Shown: positions 28,802 through 41,457 of the stretch, piece after piece
Layout: each line of letters starts with the position of its first letter
How positions within the stretch are numbered: position 1 is the first letter of the stretch
From: Rhodospirillaceae bacterium
GTDB lineage: Bacteria > Pseudomonadota > Alphaproteobacteria > MPNO01 > UBA2964
Direction: 5' to 3'
Assembly (NCBI GenBank): GCA_002720855.1
Contig: PBIN01000013.1
Coordinates: forward strand, 60,491-124,490
DNA length: 64,000 nucleotides
Program-made: the position numbers and the translations under genes
Notes under the pieces: model-generated
The model's database searches: none
What the model saw: the letters and a program-made list of their open reading frames with translations, nothing else
Told to the model about the DNA's origin: nothing

Positions 28802-30315
28802 TGCCCTGCAACCGACAGAGCTTCAATAGCGGTCATAGCTGTCTTGTGCTGATCCACTAGATTTGCAACAGAAACCTCTATGATCTCAAGGAATGGGGCG
28901 GGATATACGCCCATATATATCGTCAGTATCAGAAGCGGCATAAACACCGCTATCTCACGCCCATTCATATCGAGAATTGATTTCAGCTCGTCTTTGGTCA
29001 ATTTACCGAAGACCACCCGCCTATAGAGCCAAAGCATATACGCTGCGCCAAGAATTACGCCGGTAGCAGCGAGCGTCGCCACCCAGGTACTTACCTGGAA
29101 CAAACCGACAAGCACAAGGATTTCGCCGACAAACCCACTGGTCCCAGGCAAACCAACACTTGCCAGCATGAACACCATAAAGAAGAACGCGTATTTCGGC
29201 ATTCGTTCGACAAGCCCACCATAGCGATCTATTTCGCGGGTATGCATCCGGTCATATATGACACCAACGCACAGGAATAAGGCGGCGGACACGATGCCGT
29301 GGCTCAACATCTGGTAAATTGCCCCGGTTACGCCCTGCTGATTAAACGTAAATATACCGAGCGTCACAAACCCCATATGGGCGACAGATGAATAGGCAAT
29401 CAACTTTTTCATATCGAGTTGCACGAGTGCAACAAGTGACGTGTAAATAACCGCTACGATGCTTAACCCAAAGACCAACGGTGTGAAGAAATCTGACGCA
29501 ATGGGCAGCATCGGAACAGAGAACCGAAGAAACCCATAGGCGCCCATTTTGAGCAATACACCGGCCAAAATTACGGAGCCTGCTGTAGGTGCTTCCACAT
29601 GGGCGTCTGGCAACCAGGTATGAACGGGCCACATTGGAACTTTGACTGCGAAACTTGCGAAAAACGCCAACCAAAGCCAGGTCTGAATATTGGCCGGCAA
29701 AGTATATTTCAACAAAGTCGGTACGTCGGTCGTTCCCGCCTGCAGATAGATTGCCAGAATTGCCAACAACATCAGGACAGAACCGGTCAACGTATACAGA
29801 AAAAATTTGAAGGCGGCGTAGACACGACGTTGACCACCCCAAACTCCGATGATTAGGAACATGGGAATCAGGACACCTTCAAAGAATATGTAGAAGAGCA
29901 CAAAATCCAGCGCGCAGAACATTCCCACCATCAGTGTCTCCAACACCAGGAAGGCGATCATGTATTCCTTTACGCGTGTCTTAATAGCGTCCCAGCTTGC
30001 CAGGACACAAATGGGCGTCAATAAGGTGGACAAAAGGACGAAGAGCACCGAAATTCCATCGACACCCATATGGTAGTTGATACCAAAACTCTCTATCCAA
30101 GTACTCTTCTCAACAAATTGAAACGCCGCGGATTTCCGGTCAAAACCCGTGTACAAAACCAGGGACAAAAAGAAGGTGAACAGTGACGTCCACAACGCGG
30201 TCCAACGCGCGTTGCGTGCAGCTAACGCTTCATCTCTGTTTGGAATGATGAGTATCGCAATGGCTCCTACCAATGGCAGGAACGTTACGAGGCTCAGGAC
30301 AGGAAAATCACTCAT
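28798..30315 (-). CDS. nuoM: NADH dehydrogenase I subunit M
   Basis: NuoM is the middle antiporter-like subunit in the membrane arm. It has 505 aa and about 14 membrane helices. [23 protein letters not shown] is the family signature with the pumping lysine, [15 protein letters not shown] the second, and the N-terminal conserved glutamate is in [10 protein letters not shown]. It lies 8 bp after nuoL and overlaps the nuoN start. Confidence 0.96.
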   Translation of the reverse strand: MSDFPVLSLVTFLPLVGAIAILIIPNRDEALAARNARWTALWTSLFTFFLSLVLYTGFDRKSAAFQFVEKSTWIESFGINYHMGVDGISVLFVLLSTLLTPICVLASWDAIKTRVKEYMIAFLVLETLMVGMFCALDFVLFYIFFEGVLIPMFLIIGVWGGQRRVYAAFKFFLYTLTGSVLMLLAILAIYLQAGTTDVPTLLKYTLPANIQTWLWLAFFASFAVKVPMWPVHTWLPDAHVEAPTAGSVILAGVLLKMGAYGFLRFSVPMLPIASDFFTPLVFGLSIVAVIYTSLVALVQLDMKKLIAYSSVAHMGFVTLGIFTFNQQGVTGAIYQMLSHGIVSAALFLCVGVIYDRMHTREIDRYGGLVERMPKYAFFFMVFMLASVGLPGTSGFVGEILVLVGLFQVSTWVATLAATGVILGAAYMLWLYRRVVFGKLTKDELKSILDMNGREIAVFMPLLILTIYMGVYPAPFLEIIEVSVANLVDQHKTAMTAIEALSVAGQ

Positions 30316-30322
30316 AGTCCCA

Positions 30323-32254
30323 TCACCCGAGCGTATAGAGATAAAGGGTTACGAGACCAGCAACACCAATCAACATCGCAAACGCATAGTGGTACACGTA
30401 ACCCGATTGAAGCTGGCTTACCCGACCTGCAAGATTACGAACAAGCGAAGCGACACCGTCAGGGCCTAATCCGTCGATTAACGTGCCGTCACCCTCTTTC
30501 CAAAGACCGCGGCCGATATAATTGGCAGGCTGCACAAAAAGCTTGTCATAGAGCTCGTCGAAATACCATTTGTTGTAGAGAAACAAATAAAGTTTCCAAC
30601 ATTTCGCCGCGACCTTTGCCGGCATATCGGTGCGCATAATGTACATGTAGTACGCGAGCCCAATACCAATGAGCCCAACAAAAATAGGTAAAAGTTTTAC
30701 CCATAGCGGTACGTGATGGGCATCAATAATCGCCGTGTTGGTTGGTAAAACAAAGATCGCTTTGCCCCAGAACTCATTCATACCGGTACCGACGAAGGCA
30801 TCGTAGCCGATGTACCCGGCAAACAACGCTCCCAATGAAAGTACGATCAATGGAATCGTCATCACTTTCGGGGATTCGTGCACATGCGCCATCGTCTTTT
30901 CATCGGCGCGGGGCTCTCCATGGAAGGTCATAAATAGTAGCCGCCAGGAATAAAATGCGGTCATGACCGCAGCAATAATGCCCATCCAAAATGCGTAAAA
31001 CCCAACGCCGCTATCCGCTGCAAATGCGGCTTCAAGGACCATATCTTTTGAATAAAATCCTGCGAAGAACGGTAGACCTGCCAATGCAAGGCTACCGATC
31101 CACATCATAGCGTAGGTCAACTTGATATGGCTCCAAATCCCACCCATGTGCCGCATGTCCTGCTCCGAAGACATCGCATGAATTACCGAGCCGGCACCAA
31201 GGAATAACAATGCTTTGAAGAATGCATGTGTAAACAGGTGGAAAACACCAGCCGCGTAGGCCGACACACCACAGGCAAAAAACATGTAACCAAGCTGGCT
31301 ACATGTAGAGTAAGCGATCACACGCTTTATGTCGTTCTGGACGAGACCGACGGTCGCCGCAAAGAATGCGGTCGAGGCCCCAACGACACAAACAACATCT
31401 AAAGCGAAGGGCGCGTATTCAAACATCGGCGAAAGCCGCGCAACCATGAAGACACCAGCGGTCACCATCGTCGCTGCATGAATGAGAGCGGAAACAGGTG
31501 TGGGTCCTTCCATCGCATCGGGCAGCCACGTATGCAGTCCAAGTTGGGCCGATTTACCCATCGCTCCAATAAACAGGAGTAGGCAAAGAACTGTCAGCGC
31601 ATGCCAGGTTCCACCCAAAAACTCCATCGTCGCTGCCGCTTTACCAGGGGTCGCATTAAACACGGTGTCAAAATCAATACTTCCGTACATCAGGAATACG
31701 CCGAGAATCCCCAGGGCAAATCCAAAATCCCCGACTCGATTAACCAAAAACGCTTTAATCGCCGCCGCATTTGCCGATGGTTTTTCGTACCAGAATCCAA
31801 TCAGGAGGTACGAGGCAAGACCAACACCTTCCCAACCGAAGAATAGCTGAAGGAAGTTATTGGCCGTCACCAACATCAACATGAAAAACGTAAAAAGGCT
31901 CAAATAGGCAAAGAAACGCGGTACAGACGGATCATGATGCATGTATCCGATGGAGTAAAAATGCACGGCACAGGAAACTACCGTTACCACGACCAACATA
32001 ACCGCGGTCAGCGTATCGAAGCGCAGCGACCAATCGACCTCGAACCCACCTGAAATTATCCAACTAAAAATCTGTATTGTCTGTGGTTCGCCCTTCAGAG
32101 CCACTTCATTGAGAATAATCACTGAGAAAGTCGCCGACAGAAGTAAACCGCCGCACGTAACAATCTGTGCGCCCTTGTCTTTGAGCCAGTGCCCAAACAG
32201 GCCGGCTATAGTCGCGCCGACCAACGGCAGAAATATGGCGAGGACATAAATCAC
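30323..32254 (-). CDS. nuoL: NADH dehydrogenase I subunit L
   Basis: NuoL is the distal antiporter-like subunit; its long C-terminal amphipathic helix runs along the membrane arm. The 643-aa protein has the core signatures [20 protein letters not shown] and [16 protein letters not shown], and the extra C-terminal part (from about 480) that distinguishes it from NuoM and NuoN. It starts 4 bp after the nuoK stop. Confidence 0.96.
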   Translation of the reverse strand: MIYVLAIFLPLVGATIAGLFGHWLKDKGAQIVTCGGLLLSATFSVIILNEVALKGEPQTIQIFSWIISGGFEVDWSLRFDTLTAVMLVVVTVVSCAVHFYSIGYMHHDPSVPRFFAYLSLFTFFMLMLVTANNFLQLFFGWEGVGLASYLLIGFWYEKPSANAAAIKAFLVNRVGDFGFALGILGVFLMYGSIDFDTVFNATPGKAAATMEFLGGTWHALTVLCLLLFIGAMGKSAQLGLHTWLPDAMEGPTPVSALIHAATMVTAGVFMVARLSPMFEYAPFALDVVCVVGASTAFFAATVGLVQNDIKRVIAYSTCSQLGYMFFACGVSAYAAGVFHLFTHAFFKALLFLGAGSVIHAMSSEQDMRHMGGIWSHIKLTYAMMWIGSLALAGLPFFAGFYSKDMVLEAAFAADSGVGFYAFWMGIIAAVMTAFYSWRLLFMTFHGEPRADEKTMAHVHESPKVMTIPLIVLSLGALFAGYIGYDAFVGTGMNEFWGKAIFVLPTNTAIIDAHHVPLWVKLLPIFVGLIGIGLAYYMYIMRTDMPAKVAAKCWKLYLFLYNKWYFDELYDKLFVQPANYIGRGLWKEGDGTLIDGLGPDGVASLVRNLAGRVSQLQSGYVYHYAFAMLIGVAGLVTLYLYTLG

Positions 32255-32258
32255 GCCG

Positions 32259-32570
32259 CTAGCCTTTCATCAAATTGATATCTTCAACGGCAATCGTGCC
32301 ACGATTCCGGAAGTATACGACGATGATGGCCAAGCCGATTGCCGCTTCGGCCGCTGCGACGGTAAGGACCAGCATCGCAAAGATCTGACCCGTCAAATCC
32401 TGCAGATGTACAGAAAAGGCAACCAGATTGATGTTGACGGCAAGCAAAATCAATTCAACTGACATCAGAATGATAATGACATTCTTCCGGTTCAGAAAAA
32501 TTCCAAAAATCCCCAAGGTAAAAAGGATCGCCGCGACGCCGAGATAATGTGCAAGACCAATTTCAAACAT
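32259..32570 (-). CDS. nuoK: NADH dehydrogenase I subunit K
   Basis: NuoK is a small membrane subunit with three helices, homologous to MrpC. ATG 32570 ([14 protein letters not shown]) is chosen; a TTG at 32576 would add two residues and overlap the nuoJ stop. The product is 103 aa. The two membrane glutamates that matter for proton transfer are in [11 protein letters not shown] and [12 protein letters not shown]. Confidence 0.95.
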   Translation of the reverse strand: MFEIGLAHYLGVAAILFTLGIFGIFLNRKNVIIILMSVELILLAVNINLVAFSVHLQDLTGQIFAMLVLTVAAAEAAIGLAIIVVYFRNRGTIAVEDINLMKG

Positions 32571-32572
32571 GG

Positions 32573-33187
32573 TCAAATTCCACTCCCCGACTGAACCTTT
32601 TTGACTTCAATAGCATCTTCAGGTCGACGGTTGATTTGATCGGAAATCTTCTGTTTGCGAACACCAGGTCGTGCACGAAGTGTCAGGACAATCGCTCCGA
32701 CCATCGCAACCAAAAGAACCAGTCCTGCGCCCTGAAAAAGGTATATGTAATCGGTATAGAGAATATTCCCGATTGCCTCGGTATTCGTTGTTTTATCAAT
32801 GGCGGGAGTTGGGTTAGCTTTTACCGTTGAAGCGGCGGGCGCAAAAATCCAGGTGCCACCGATCATCATTAACTCCGCCAATAATACAACGCCAACAAGA
32901 CCGCCTATCGGTAAATATTGCAGAAAGCCCTGACGGAGCTCAGCAAAACTGATATCGAGCATCATCACGACGAACAAAAACAACACCGCGACGGCACCGA
33001 CATAAACAACGACGAGAATCATCGCGATAAATTCAGCGCCGATGAGAACGAACAAACCGGCTGCATTAAAAAAAGCCAGGATAAGAAACAGCACCGAGTG
33101 AACTGGATTGCGGGCAGAAATAACCATCACGGCAGCAGCTACCGCAACAAACGCAAACAAATAGAAACTCAGGGCCTGAATAATCAT
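32573..33187 (-). CDS. nuoJ: NADH dehydrogenase I subunit J
   Basis: NuoJ is a five-helix membrane subunit next to the quinone cavity. The 204-aa protein contains the conserved helix-3 motif [21 protein letters not shown], where the pi-bulge hinge of complex I is located, and ends with a hydrophilic tail after [12 protein letters not shown]. It is 60 bp downstream of nuoI. Confidence 0.95.
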   Translation of the reverse strand: MIIQALSFYLFAFVAVAAAVMVISARNPVHSVLFLILAFFNAAGLFVLIGAEFIAMILVVVYVGAVAVLFLFVVMMLDISFAELRQGFLQYLPIGGLVGVVLLAELMMIGGTWIFAPAASTVKANPTPAIDKTTNTEAIGNILYTDYIYLFQGAGLVLLVAMVGAIVLTLRARPGVRKQKISDQINRRPEDAIEVKKVQSGSGI

Positions 33188-33247
33188 AAAACGCGCTGCC
33201 CCATCCCTCTGTAAGTACCGCCAAACATAAATCTTAACTCAACGCTG

Positions 33248-33736
33248 TTACCGATACGGTGCGTCGGCATTCAACCGACCCGATAATTCAGTTTCCCAAC
33301 GGTCTCCATTCGCCAGTAATTTATCCTTGTTATAAAGAAGCTCTTCTCGGGTTTCGGTCGCGAATTCGAAATTCGGTCCTTCAACGATTGCATCGACCGG
33401 GCAGGCTTCCTCGCAAAACCCGCAATAGATGCATTTGGTCATATCAATGTCATATCGGGTTGTACGCCGACTTCCATCGCCTCGAGGTTCTGCTTCGATT
33501 GTTATTGCCTGTGCCGGGCATACTGCTTCGCAAAGCTTACAGGCAATGCAGCGTTCCTCTCCATTTGGGTACCGGCGCAGTGCATGTTCCCCACGAAAAC
33601 GGGCGCCAAGCGGACCTTTTTCGAAGGGATAATTTACTGTCACCTTTGGCTTAAACATGTAGCGAAATGTCAGTGCCATGCCCGAAATCAATTCACTAAG
33701 CAGGAGCATCTTGCTCGAGCGTTTCCACATGCTCAT
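33248..33736 (-). CDS. nuoI: NADH dehydrogenase I subunit I (two 4Fe-4S)
   Basis: NuoI carries iron-sulfur clusters N6a and N6b that lead electrons towards NuoB. The two ferredoxin motifs are [12 protein letters not shown] and [12 protein letters not shown], each complete with four cysteines. An N-terminal amphipathic helix ([15 protein letters not shown]) anchors it to the membrane. The length is 162 aa from ATG 33736; an ATG two codons later is possible. Confidence 0.96.
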   Translation of the reverse strand: MSMWKRSSKMLLLSELISGMALTFRYMFKPKVTVNYPFEKGPLGARFRGEHALRRYPNGEERCIACKLCEAVCPAQAITIEAEPRGDGSRRTTRYDIDMTKCIYCGFCEEACPVDAIVEGPNFEFATETREELLYNKDKLLANGDRWETELSGRLNADAPYR

Positions 33737-33776
33737 AAGCGAACTCCCAACCCTGTTGATGCCAATACATTTATTT

Positions 33777-34799
33777 TCATTTCGGCAACGTCCCTGTTGC
33801 TAAGAGGACGCCAGCAGTGATTACGACCCATAAAAGTGAGAATGGCAGAAAAACTTTCCACCCCAGGCGCATCAACTGATCGTATCGGTACCGCGGGAAG
33901 GTCGCTCGAACCCAAAGGAAGCAAAACAACACCATCCCAATTTTTGCCGCAAACCAGATGGGTCCCGGGATCCAGGTAAAGGGTTCTATATCGAATGGCG
34001 ATGTCCATCCGCCCAGGAACAAGACAACCGTCATCGCACTCATCAGGATCATGTTCGCGTATTCACCGAGGAAAAACAGCGCAAATGTCATTGCCGAATA
34101 TTCAACGTTATATCCAGAAACCAACTCCGCTTCCGCTTCGGGGAGATCAAATGGAGCGCGGTTGGTTTCAGCCAGAGCCGAAATAAAGAAGATCACAAAC
34201 ATCGGCAGAAGAGGTCCGAAAAAATGCCAATTATGAAAACCGTGCCCCTGCGACATCACGACGTCGCTTAGGTTAAGCGATCCAACGGTCAACAGGACCG
34301 TAATAATGACGAATCCGATAGAAACTTCGTAGGAAACCATTTGGGCCGCCGACCGAAGCGCACCGAGAAAGGGATATATCGAGTTGGATGCCCAGCCGGC
34401 CATAATAATGCCGTAAACACCCAACGAAGAAATTGCGAATAGATAGAGAATCCCAACATTGAGATCGGCCAACACCATACCTTCATCAAATGGTATGACC
34501 GCCCAGGCAATCAGGCTCAGAATAAAAGTGATCATCGGAGCAGCGACAAAAACTATTTTGTTCGAGCCTGACGGAATGACCGTCTCTTTGAACAAAAGTT
34601 TCAAACCATCCGCGAGGGGCTGTAGCAATCCAAAGGGCCCAACAACATTCGGACCTTTTCTAAGCTGCATTGCTGCAATCACTTTTCGCTCAGCCAAAGT
34701 CAGATAAGCGACAGCGACGAGCAATGGCACCAAAATAGCGACGATCTGAGCCACAATAATTATCGTGGGTAACGCATATATGGTCCAGAATTCAGCCAT
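33777..34799 (-). CDS. nuoH: NADH dehydrogenase I subunit H
   Basis: NuoH forms much of the quinone-binding chamber at the junction of the two arms. The 340-aa membrane protein has about eight helices; [19 protein letters not shown] and [25 protein letters not shown] are its two invariant regions, the second with the charged residues lining the proton path. It overlaps the nuoG stop by 8 bp. Confidence 0.96.
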   Translation of the reverse strand: MAEFWTIYALPTIIIVAQIVAILVPLLVAVAYLTLAERKVIAAMQLRKGPNVVGPFGLLQPLADGLKLLFKETVIPSGSNKIVFVAAPMITFILSLIAWAVIPFDEGMVLADLNVGILYLFAISSLGVYGIIMAGWASNSIYPFLGALRSAAQMVSYEVSIGFVIITVLLTVGSLNLSDVVMSQGHGFHNWHFFGPLLPMFVIFFISALAETNRAPFDLPEAEAELVSGYNVEYSAMTFALFFLGEYANMILMSAMTVVLFLGGWTSPFDIEPFTWIPGPIWFAAKIGMVLFCFLWVRATFPRYRYDQLMRLGWKVFLPFSLLWVVITAGVLLATGTLPK

Positions 34800-36858
34800 C
34801 TGTACCGGTCTTTTCCTGAGTGGTCTTTGCCATCGACTTCGTGCATGCAGCCATCGTTTCGGATGCCCGGCTAATCGGATCTGTCATATAAAAATTGGCA
34901 ACCGGCGTGTCAAAAACGTCGCCGTTCGGCACGCCCATTTCACCAAATTTTGTCCATTCACTCTCGCGGAGGTCCCCGACGATCTCGAAAACTGCATTCT
35001 GTAATGCCATGCGGCGGCGAACGCCTGCCAAATCGTCGTACCGTAGCGTTTTTCCTAAAACATCTGACAAAGCCCGGATAATTGTCCAATCTTCCCGTGC
35101 ATCGCCAGGAGGGAACACCGCGCGCCAGGCCCGTTGCACGCGGCCTTCGGTATTAACGTAAGTGGCGTTCTTTTCAGTGTAAGCCGCGCCTGGCAATATC
35201 ACATCAGCGCAATGTGCGCCGGCATCGCCGTGATGTCCTTGATAAATAACAAACGCTTTCTCTAAATGGCTGGTATCAATTTCATCCGCGCCCAAAAGGT
35301 AAACTGTTTCAATTTCACCGTTTGCCGCGCCTTCAAGTATTCCAGCGACGTCCAGCCCGTCGACCCCCGGAACAAAACCGATATCCAATCCGCCGACGCG
35401 CCCCGCGGCTGTATGCAAAACATTGAAACCATTCCAACCGTCAGAAACCAGACCACAACCATCGGCAATCTTCCGGGCAGCAGATAGGACTTTTCCACCG
35501 TCCGCTCGGGCCAATGCTCCCTGACCAACGATGACAAGTGGTTTTTCGGCGTTACGCAGGACGTCACAAAATGCGTGCGACCCTTCTGCCAGCTCTTTGA
35601 GCGTTTGAGGGCCGGCACCCAGATATTCATGCGGATAAGTAAGATCAGCGCGCGGACCTACCGCACCAACCGTAAATCCGCCACGAAGCCAGCGTTTCCT
35701 TATGCGGGCATTGACTAAAGCGGCTTCGATACGCGGGTTTGTACCGACGAGCAGACAGGCATCAGCCTCCTCAATTCCGGCGATCGTTGTATTGAAAATA
35801 TAGGACCCTCGAACTGCAGCATCGAGCTTGGCACCATCCTGTCGACAATCTATGTGCGGTGATCCCAGGCCATCCATTAAATCTGAAAGCGCCATCATCG
35901 CTTCGCAATCGACCAGGTCACCCGCAATTGCCGCAATTTTTGAACCGTCTTTGTCTTTGACATTGTCAGCAATCGCCGCGAACGCTTCATCCCAACTGGC
36001 GGCCTGTAGAGCTCCCTCCCGACGAACATATGGCGTATCCAGCCTTTGGCGCTTGAGACCGTCACAGGCGTAACGCGTCTTGTCTGAAATCCACTCCTCA
36101 TTGATGTCTTCATTCAATACGGGCAACACCCTTAGAATTTCAGAGCCACGGGAATCGACCCGTATATTGCTGCCAACGGCGTCCATTACATCGATGGTCT
36201 CCGTACGGGTGAGCTCCCAGGGGCGTGCGGTAAAGGCATACGGTTTCGATGTCAGGGCCCCTACTGGACACAAATCAATTATGTTGGCGGAAAGTTCGGA
36301 AGTAAGCGCCTTCTCGACATAGGTGCCAACCTCCATGCTTTCACCACGGCCAGTCGCTCCCAGTTCTTCAATCCCCGCTACTTCCGTGGCAAAGCGGATA
36401 CACCGTGTGCAATGGATACAGCGTGTCATTTCGGTTTTAACTAAAGGACCCAGCTCCTTATCGCGTACCGCGCGCTTATTCTCATCGTAGCGTGAATTGC
36501 CAACACCGTAAGCCATCGCCTGATCCTGCAAATCGCACTCTCCGCCCTGATCGCAAATTGGACAATCCAACGGATGATTGATGAGGAGGAATTCCATGAC
36601 GCCCTCGCGCGCCTTTTTGACCATCGGTGAGTTGGTTTTCACTGTCATGCCATCGCCGACCGGCAGAGCGCAGGACGCTGCTGGTTTCGGTGGACCCGGA
36701 GCTACCTCAACCAGACACATACGACAATTGCCTGCGACCGAAAGCCGCTCGTGATAGCAAAAGCGCGGAATTTCCACGCCCGCCATTTCGCAGGCCTGCA
36801 AGACCGTTATGCCATCAGGCACTTCGATTTCGACATCATCTATGGTGAGTTTTGCCAT
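34792..36858 (-). CDS. nuoG: NADH dehydrogenase I subunit G
   Basis: NuoG holds clusters N1b, N4 and N5 in the peripheral arm. The N-terminal ferredoxin-like domain has cysteines in CRMCLVEV; the His-Cys3 region is around [20 protein letters not shown]; the 4Fe-4S set is [10 protein letters not shown] with [10 protein letters not shown]. The rest (from about 220) is a molybdopterin-oxidoreductase-like fold without cofactor. The length of 688 aa suits alphaproteobacteria. No extra N7 motif was noticed. Confidence 0.95.
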   Translation of the reverse strand: MAKLTIDDVEIEVPDGITVLQACEMAGVEIPRFCYHERLSVAGNCRMCLVEVAPGPPKPAASCALPVGDGMTVKTNSPMVKKAREGVMEFLLINHPLDCPICDQGGECDLQDQAMAYGVGNSRYDENKRAVRDKELGPLVKTEMTRCIHCTRCIRFATEVAGIEELGATGRGESMEVGTYVEKALTSELSANIIDLCPVGALTSKPYAFTARPWELTRTETIDVMDAVGSNIRVDSRGSEILRVLPVLNEDINEEWISDKTRYACDGLKRQRLDTPYVRREGALQAASWDEAFAAIADNVKDKDGSKIAAIAGDLVDCEAMMALSDLMDGLGSPHIDCRQDGAKLDAAVRGSYIFNTTIAGIEEADACLLVGTNPRIEAALVNARIRKRWLRGGFTVGAVGPRADLTYPHEYLGAGPQTLKELAEGSHAFCDVLRNAEKPLVIVGQGALARADGGKVLSAARKIADGCGLVSDGWNGFNVLHTAAGRVGGLDIGFVPGVDGLDVAGILEGAANGEIETVYLLGADEIDTSHLEKAFVIYQGHHGDAGAHCADVILPGAAYTEKNATYVNTEGRVQRAWRAVFPPGDAREDWTIIRALSDVLGKTLRYDDLAGVRRRMALQNAVFEIVGDLRESEWTKFGEMGVPNGDVFDTPVANFYMTDPISRASETMAACTKSMAKTTQEKTGTDG

Positions 36859-36872
36859 ATCGTCTAATCCAC

Positions 36873-38153
36873 TCAGGCAGCTGCGCTATGTTTGCGTTGG
36901 TTGATACGATCTTCAATCTCGTGGCGAAAATGCCGTACGAGCCCTTGAATAGGCCATGCTGCAGCGTCTCCAAGAGCGCAAATTGTGTGGCCTTCAACCT
37001 GACTTGCCACATCCAACAGGGTGTCGATTTCGTCTATTTCTGCGTCGCCAACCACCAAACGTTCCATGACCCGCCACATCCAACCGGTACCCTCACGACA
37101 GGGTGTGCATTGGCCGCAACTTTCATGCTTATAAAATTTCGAAAGACGCGCGATCGCGGCGACCACATCAGTCGACTGGTCCATAACAATTACAGCAGCT
37201 GTTCCGAGACCCGAGCGAACTTCTTTAAGTGAGTCAAAATCCATCAATACTGTATCGCATGTCGATTTCGGCAAAATGGGAACAGAAGAACCACCGGGAA
37301 TAATGGCCTTCAAATTGTCCCAGCCGCCAATGACACCGCCAGCATGTTTTTCGATGAGATCCTTCAGCGGGATACCCATCTCCTCCTCAACGTTGCAGGG
37401 ATTATTCACATGCCCCGAAATGCAAAACACTTTGGTACCGGTGTTATTCTCGCGGCCCATCGACGAAAACCACGCGCCGCCCCGGCGGAGAATTGTGGGA
37501 GCAACGGCAATTGTCTCGACATTATTGACTGTTGTCGGGCAGCCATAGAGACCCATCGCCGCCGGAAACGGTGGTTTCAGACGCGGCATACCCTTTTTGC
37601 CCTCAAGACTCTCAATCAGGGCCATTTCCTCGCCGCAAATATAAGCACCCGCGCCACGGTGCACATATACGTCAAAGTCATATCCCGAGCCGCAAGCATT
37701 TTTTCCAATTAGTCCGGCGTCGTAGGCCTCATCGATAGCGAACTGTAAGTTCTCGGCCTCACGATAAAACTCCCCGCGGATATAAATGTAAGCAGCATTG
37801 GCCCCCATTCCGAAACCTGCGAGAAGACATCCTTCAACGAGCTTGTGAGGGTCGTTCCGCATCATGTCGCGATCTTTGCAAGTACCCGGCTCACCCTCGT
37901 CTGCATTAACAACCAGATAATGCGGACGGCCTGTAGGTTCTTTGGGCATGAAGGACCACTTCAGCCCACTGGGGAATCCAGCACCGCCACGTCCGCGAAG
38001 CCCCGAAGACTTAACTTCCTCAACGATCCATTCCCGGCCCTTGGCTATAATCTCTTTAGTACCGTCCCAGTCCCCTCGCCGCCTTGCGCCTTCAAGGCGC
38101 CAGTCATCCTGGCCATAGAGGTTTGTAAAAATGCGATCAGAGTCTTTGAGCAT
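36873..38153 (-). CDS. nuoF: NADH dehydrogenase I subunit F
   Basis: NuoF binds NADH and FMN and carries cluster N3. [16 protein letters not shown] begins the FMN/NADH-binding glycine-rich region (about residues 52-67), [14 protein letters not shown] the flavin site, and [15 protein letters not shown] the N3 cysteines with a last cysteine in [13 protein letters not shown]. The length is 426 aa. It lies 10 bp after nuoE. Confidence 0.96.
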   Translation of the reverse strand: MLKDSDRIFTNLYGQDDWRLEGARRRGDWDGTKEIIAKGREWIVEEVKSSGLRGRGGAGFPSGLKWSFMPKEPTGRPHYLVVNADEGEPGTCKDRDMMRNDPHKLVEGCLLAGFGMGANAAYIYIRGEFYREAENLQFAIDEAYDAGLIGKNACGSGYDFDVYVHRGAGAYICGEEMALIESLEGKKGMPRLKPPFPAAMGLYGCPTTVNNVETIAVAPTILRRGGAWFSSMGRENNTGTKVFCISGHVNNPCNVEEEMGIPLKDLIEKHAGGVIGGWDNLKAIIPGGSSVPILPKSTCDTVLMDFDSLKEVRSGLGTAAVIVMDQSTDVVAAIARLSKFYKHESCGQCTPCREGTGWMWRVMERLVVGDAEIDEIDTLLDVASQVEGHTICALGDAAAWPIQGLVRHFRHEIEDRINQRKHSAAA

Positions 38154-38163
38154 ACTAACTCTC

Positions 38164-38763
38164 TCAGCCCCCTGTTCCGGTTTTCAAAGAAGTCAGACCG
38201 CCAGCAGGTTCAGACCCATTGCGATCACTTTGCGGTCCTGGTTCGGGAGTTCCACCATTGCGTAACTCCTGCAGGATGGATTTAGTTGTCTCCGCGTTGA
38301 GGTCCTCGTAATAGTCATCGCCGATCTGCATCATCGGAGCATTCACACAAGCGCCGAGGCATTCGACTTCCTGCAACGTGAATTTATTGTCCGACGTCGT
38401 TTCCCCGATATCGATACCAAGCTCTTCACGGCACGCTTTCAGAACCGCCGCGCAATTGCGAAGCGCACAGGGCGTGGTCGTGCATACCTGTACGAAATGT
38501 TCTCCAACCGGCTCTAAATTATACATGGTGTAAAAGCTCGCGACCTCATAGACGCGAATAGCTGGCATATCCAGAACGTCGGCCACATGGTTCATGGCCG
38601 CAGTCGGCAGCCAGCCGCCAAATTGCCGTTGCGCCAGATCCAAAAGAGGCATGACAGCGCTGGCCTGCCGACCTTCGGGATAGCGCGCGATAATCTTTTC
38701 CGCCGCCGCGGCGTACTCCGCATCGAACGAAAAGGTTTCTGGCTGTTTACTGGTATCGCTCAT
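38164..38763 (-). CDS. nuoE: NADH dehydrogenase I subunit E
   Basis: NuoE carries the off-path 2Fe-2S cluster N1a. The four cysteines are in [12 protein letters not shown] (first two of the set) and [13 protein letters not shown]. The core ends near residue 165; beyond it is a glycine/proline-rich tail ([20 protein letters not shown]...) of about 35 residues, longer than in E. coli but common in alphaproteobacteria. Total 199 aa. Its ATG overlaps the nuoD stop by 4 bp. Confidence 0.95.
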   Translation of the reverse strand: MSDTSKQPETFSFDAEYAAAAEKIIARYPEGRQASAVMPLLDLAQRQFGGWLPTAAMNHVADVLDMPAIRVYEVASFYTMYNLEPVGEHFVQVCTTTPCALRNCAAVLKACREELGIDIGETTSDNKFTLQEVECLGACVNAPMMQIGDDYYEDLNAETTKSILQELRNGGTPEPGPQSDRNGSEPAGGLTSLKTGTGG

Positions 38764-39938
38764 CGATCAATCTCGCCAAAAACGATATCCATAGAACCAA
38801 TAATCGCGACAACATCCGCGAGCATGTATCCCTTTCCGAGGAAATCCGTTGCCTGAAGAAAAGCAAAACCCGGTGCCCTGATTTTGCATCGGTAAGGTTT
38901 GTTCGTGCCGTCTGAGACCACATAGACGCCAAACTCACCCTTAGGGGCTTCGACCGCGTTATAGGTCTCTCCCGGTTCAACGTGATAACCTTCGGTATAA
39001 AGTTTGAAGTGATGGATCAGCGCTTCCATCGATGTCTTCATTTCCGCGCGTCTCGGCGGTGAAATCTTTGGATCTGTCGATCGAACCGGACCCTCAGGCA
39101 TCTGTTCAAGACATTGCTTCATAATGCGCAACGATTGCCGCATTTCCTCGAGCCTAATCAAATACCGGTCATAGCAATCGCCGTTTTTGCCGATCGGAAT
39201 ATCGAAATCCATTTTCTCATAGACGTCGTAGGGTTCTGCCTTACGTAAATCCCACGCAACGCCAGAGCCACGCAGCATCGGCCCCGAAAAGCCCCAATCC
39301 ATTGCTTGCTCAGGCGTCGCAACACCGATATCGACAGTTCGTTGTTTGAAGATCCGGTTTTCCGTCAGCAAATGCTCAACGTCGTCAATCATTGCCGGGA
39401 ACCGTTCGACAAATTCCATTATGTCCTCTGCCATTCCTGCCGGCATGTCCCGATGTACGCCACCGGGACGGAAATAAGCAGAATGCAGACGTGCCCCCGA
39501 AACACGTTCATAAAACTCCATCAACACTTCGCGTTCTTCAAACCACCAAAGCAGCGGCGTCATTGCGCCAACGTCCAATGCAAAAGCTGAAATATTCAGC
39601 AGGTGATTTAAGATTCTCGTAATTTCCGAAAACAGAACGCGAATATACTGACCGCGAAGCGGCGCCTTGATTTCAAGCAAAGTCTCGACGGCCAACGCAA
39701 AGGCGTGTTCCTGGCACATAGGAGATACGTAATCGAGGCGATCAAAATAGGGTACGGATTGCAAATAGGTTTTGTGCTCTATTAATTTCTCTGTGCCGCG
39801 ATGCAGCAATCCAATATGGGGGTCGGCCCGTTCGACGATCTCGCCATCCATCTCAAGAACCAGGCGAAGAACGCCATGCGCCGCCGGATGTTGCGGCCCA
39901 AAATTCATCGTCAGATTTTTGATTTCTGTGACCGCCAT
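38760..39938 (-). CDS. nuoD: NADH dehydrogenase I subunit D
   Basis: NuoD, the 49-kDa homologue, forms the quinone site with NuoB. It starts [25 protein letters not shown], with the conserved histidines GPQHPAAH that line the quinone pocket. The 392-aa length shows it is separate from NuoC, unlike the fused NuoCD of E. coli. The family end motif DIVFGEIDR is present. Its start overlaps the nuoC end by one base. Confidence 0.96.
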   Translation of the reverse strand: MAVTEIKNLTMNFGPQHPAAHGVLRLVLEMDGEIVERADPHIGLLHRGTEKLIEHKTYLQSVPYFDRLDYVSPMCQEHAFALAVETLLEIKAPLRGQYIRVLFSEITRILNHLLNISAFALDVGAMTPLLWWFEEREVLMEFYERVSGARLHSAYFRPGGVHRDMPAGMAEDIMEFVERFPAMIDDVEHLLTENRIFKQRTVDIGVATPEQAMDWGFSGPMLRGSGVAWDLRKAEPYDVYEKMDFDIPIGKNGDCYDRYLIRLEEMRQSLRIMKQCLEQMPEGPVRSTDPKISPPRRAEMKTSMEALIHHFKLYTEGYHVEPGETYNAVEAPKGEFGVYVVSDGTNKPYRCKIRAPGFAFLQATDFLGKGYMLADVVAIIGSMDIVFGEIDR

Positions 39939-40558
39939 CAGGAGCCACCCTCGGCAGCGTCTTCGGCCTTTTCGTCGCCGGGCAGTACATAATCCGTACC
40001 TTCCCAGGGGCTCATGAAGTCAAAACTGCGGAATGCCTGTGTCAACTTAACAGGCTCATAAACGACCCGTTTTTGCTCTTCGTCATAACGAACTTCGACG
40101 TGTCCCGTGAGTGGGAAATCTTTCCGAAGCGGGTGACCGTCGAACCCGTAATCTGTCAAGAGCCGACGCAAATCGGGATGATCGGAAAACATAATTCCGT
40201 AGAAATCCCAGGTTTCGCGTTCATACCAGTTTGCCGAGCTGAAGACACTCGTTACCGATGGAACAATATCGTTTTCGCCACAAATTACCTTTACACGGAT
40301 CCGCTGGTTCAGCCGCAGGCTTTGCAGATGATAGACCACTTCAAAGCGCTGATCTCTCTCAGGAAAATCGACGCCGCAAATATCGATCAAAACCTTGAAC
40401 AGGCAGCTTGAATCATCCCGCAAATATGTAAGGAAGGCGGCGATTTGATTCCTTTTGCAAATGAGGACCAGTTGGTCATGTTCTTGCGAAACTGCCTCAA
40501 CGGCGTCAGGCATCGCACCCCTTAAATATTCTCCCAGGTCCTGGAGGGTTTCATTCAT
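39938..40558 (-). CDS. nuoC: NADH dehydrogenase I subunit C
   Basis: NuoC, the 30-kDa homologue, is a structural subunit of the peripheral arm that braces NuoD and NuoB. The 206-aa protein has [21 protein letters not shown] and the signature [38 protein letters not shown] region (residues about 115-152). It lies 21 bp after nuoB and overlaps nuoD. Confidence 0.95.
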   Translation of the reverse strand: MNETLQDLGEYLRGAMPDAVEAVSQEHDQLVLICKRNQIAAFLTYLRDDSSCLFKVLIDICGVDFPERDQRFEVVYHLQSLRLNQRIRVKVICGENDIVPSVTSVFSSANWYERETWDFYGIMFSDHPDLRRLLTDYGFDGHPLRKDFPLTGHVEVRYDEEQKRVVYEPVKLTQAFRSFDFMSPWEGTDYVLPGDEKAEDAAEGGS

Positions 40559-40579
40559 TATATGTTGGCCAGTTGCTGG

Positions 40580-41101
40580 TTAACGTGCGATTGTACTTGT
40601 ACGGCGGATTTTCTTTTGGAGCTGCAAAACGCCATATAGCAGGGCTTCGGCTGTTGGCGGGCATCCAGGGACATAAACATCAACCGGTACAATCCGGTCG
40701 CACCCGCGGACCACTGAATAAGAATAGTGGTAGTAACCACCGCCATTTGCGCAGGACCCCATTGAAATTACCCACCGCGGTTCGGCCATCTGGTCGTAAA
40801 CTTTGCGAAGTGCGGGAGCCATCTTATTGGTAAGCGTTCCGGCGACAATCATTACATCTGACTGCCGTGGGCTTGGGCGGAAAACGACACCAAAACGGTC
40901 AAGGTCGTAACGGCTTGCAGCCGTATGCATCATTTCAACAGCGCAACAGGCTAGACCGAATGTCATCGGCCACAGCGATCCTGATTGCGCCCAACTCACC
41001 AGCTTATCAAGCTGTGCAACGACGAAGCCTTTATCGGATATTTCGTCTGAAACGCGCTTAAATATCGCGTCCTGACTCTGGCTTTGGTCAATCACTCCCA
41101 T
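40580..41101 (-). CDS. nuoB: NADH dehydrogenase I subunit B
   Basis: NuoB carries cluster N2, the direct electron donor to quinone. The tandem cysteines are in [11 protein letters not shown], and the other ligands in GSCANGGG and [17 protein letters not shown] 41101 (MGVIDQSQ) is chosen over an open frame to 41122 because AAGGTG lies about 8 bases upstream; the resulting 10-bp overlap with nuoA is like other junctions in the operon. The product is 173 aa. Confidence 0.95.
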   Translation of the reverse strand: MGVIDQSQSQDAIFKRVSDEISDKGFVVAQLDKLVSWAQSGSLWPMTFGLACCAVEMMHTAASRYDLDRFGVVFRPSPRQSDVMIVAGTLTNKMAPALRKVYDQMAEPRWVISMGSCANGGGYYHYSYSVVRGCDRIVPVDVYVPGCPPTAEALLYGVLQLQKKIRRTSTIAR

Positions 41102-41457
41102 TCCAAAGCACCTTTTTTCCACTCATAGATGAAGCCGATTGTCAGAATGCCGAGGAAAATCATCATTGACCAAAATCCCAACATGCCGATTGACCCAAGC
41201 GAGACCGCCCACGGAAAGAGAAACGCTACTTCCAGGTCAAAAATTATGAAAAGGATGGCAACGAGGTAAAACCGCACATCAAATTGTCGTCGCGCATCGT
41301 TAAATGGCGCAAAACCGCATTCATAGGGTGATTCTTTTTCTGGATCAGGGTTTTGGCGGGCTACGATATAGGACGCTGTTACAATAACCAGCGCCAAACC
41401 GACGGCAATCCCCAGGAAGATAAGGATTGGCAGATACTCACGTAACAAACCGTCCAT
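41092..41457 (-). CDS. nuoA: NADH dehydrogenase I subunit A
   Basis: NuoA is a three-helix membrane subunit near the quinone cavity. The 121-aa protein begins with a transmembrane helix, followed by the conserved loop [29 protein letters not shown] residues containing the single cysteine that moves during the active/deactive change, then two more helices ([13 protein letters not shown]). It is the first gene of the operon nuoA-N, birA, coaX, rnj, DUF1467, tag. Confidence 0.96.
   Translation of the reverse strand: MDGLLREYLPILIFLGIAVGLALVIVTASYIVARQNPDPEKESPYECGFAPFNDARRQFDVRFYLVAILFIIFDLEVAFLFPWAVSLGSIGMLGFWSMMIFLGILTIGFIYEWKKGALEWE

Noticed and set aside
32571..32576. TTG start for nuoK overlapping the nuoJ stop
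   Set aside because: Family members start at the ATG 32570; the TTG adds only two residues and has no clear support.
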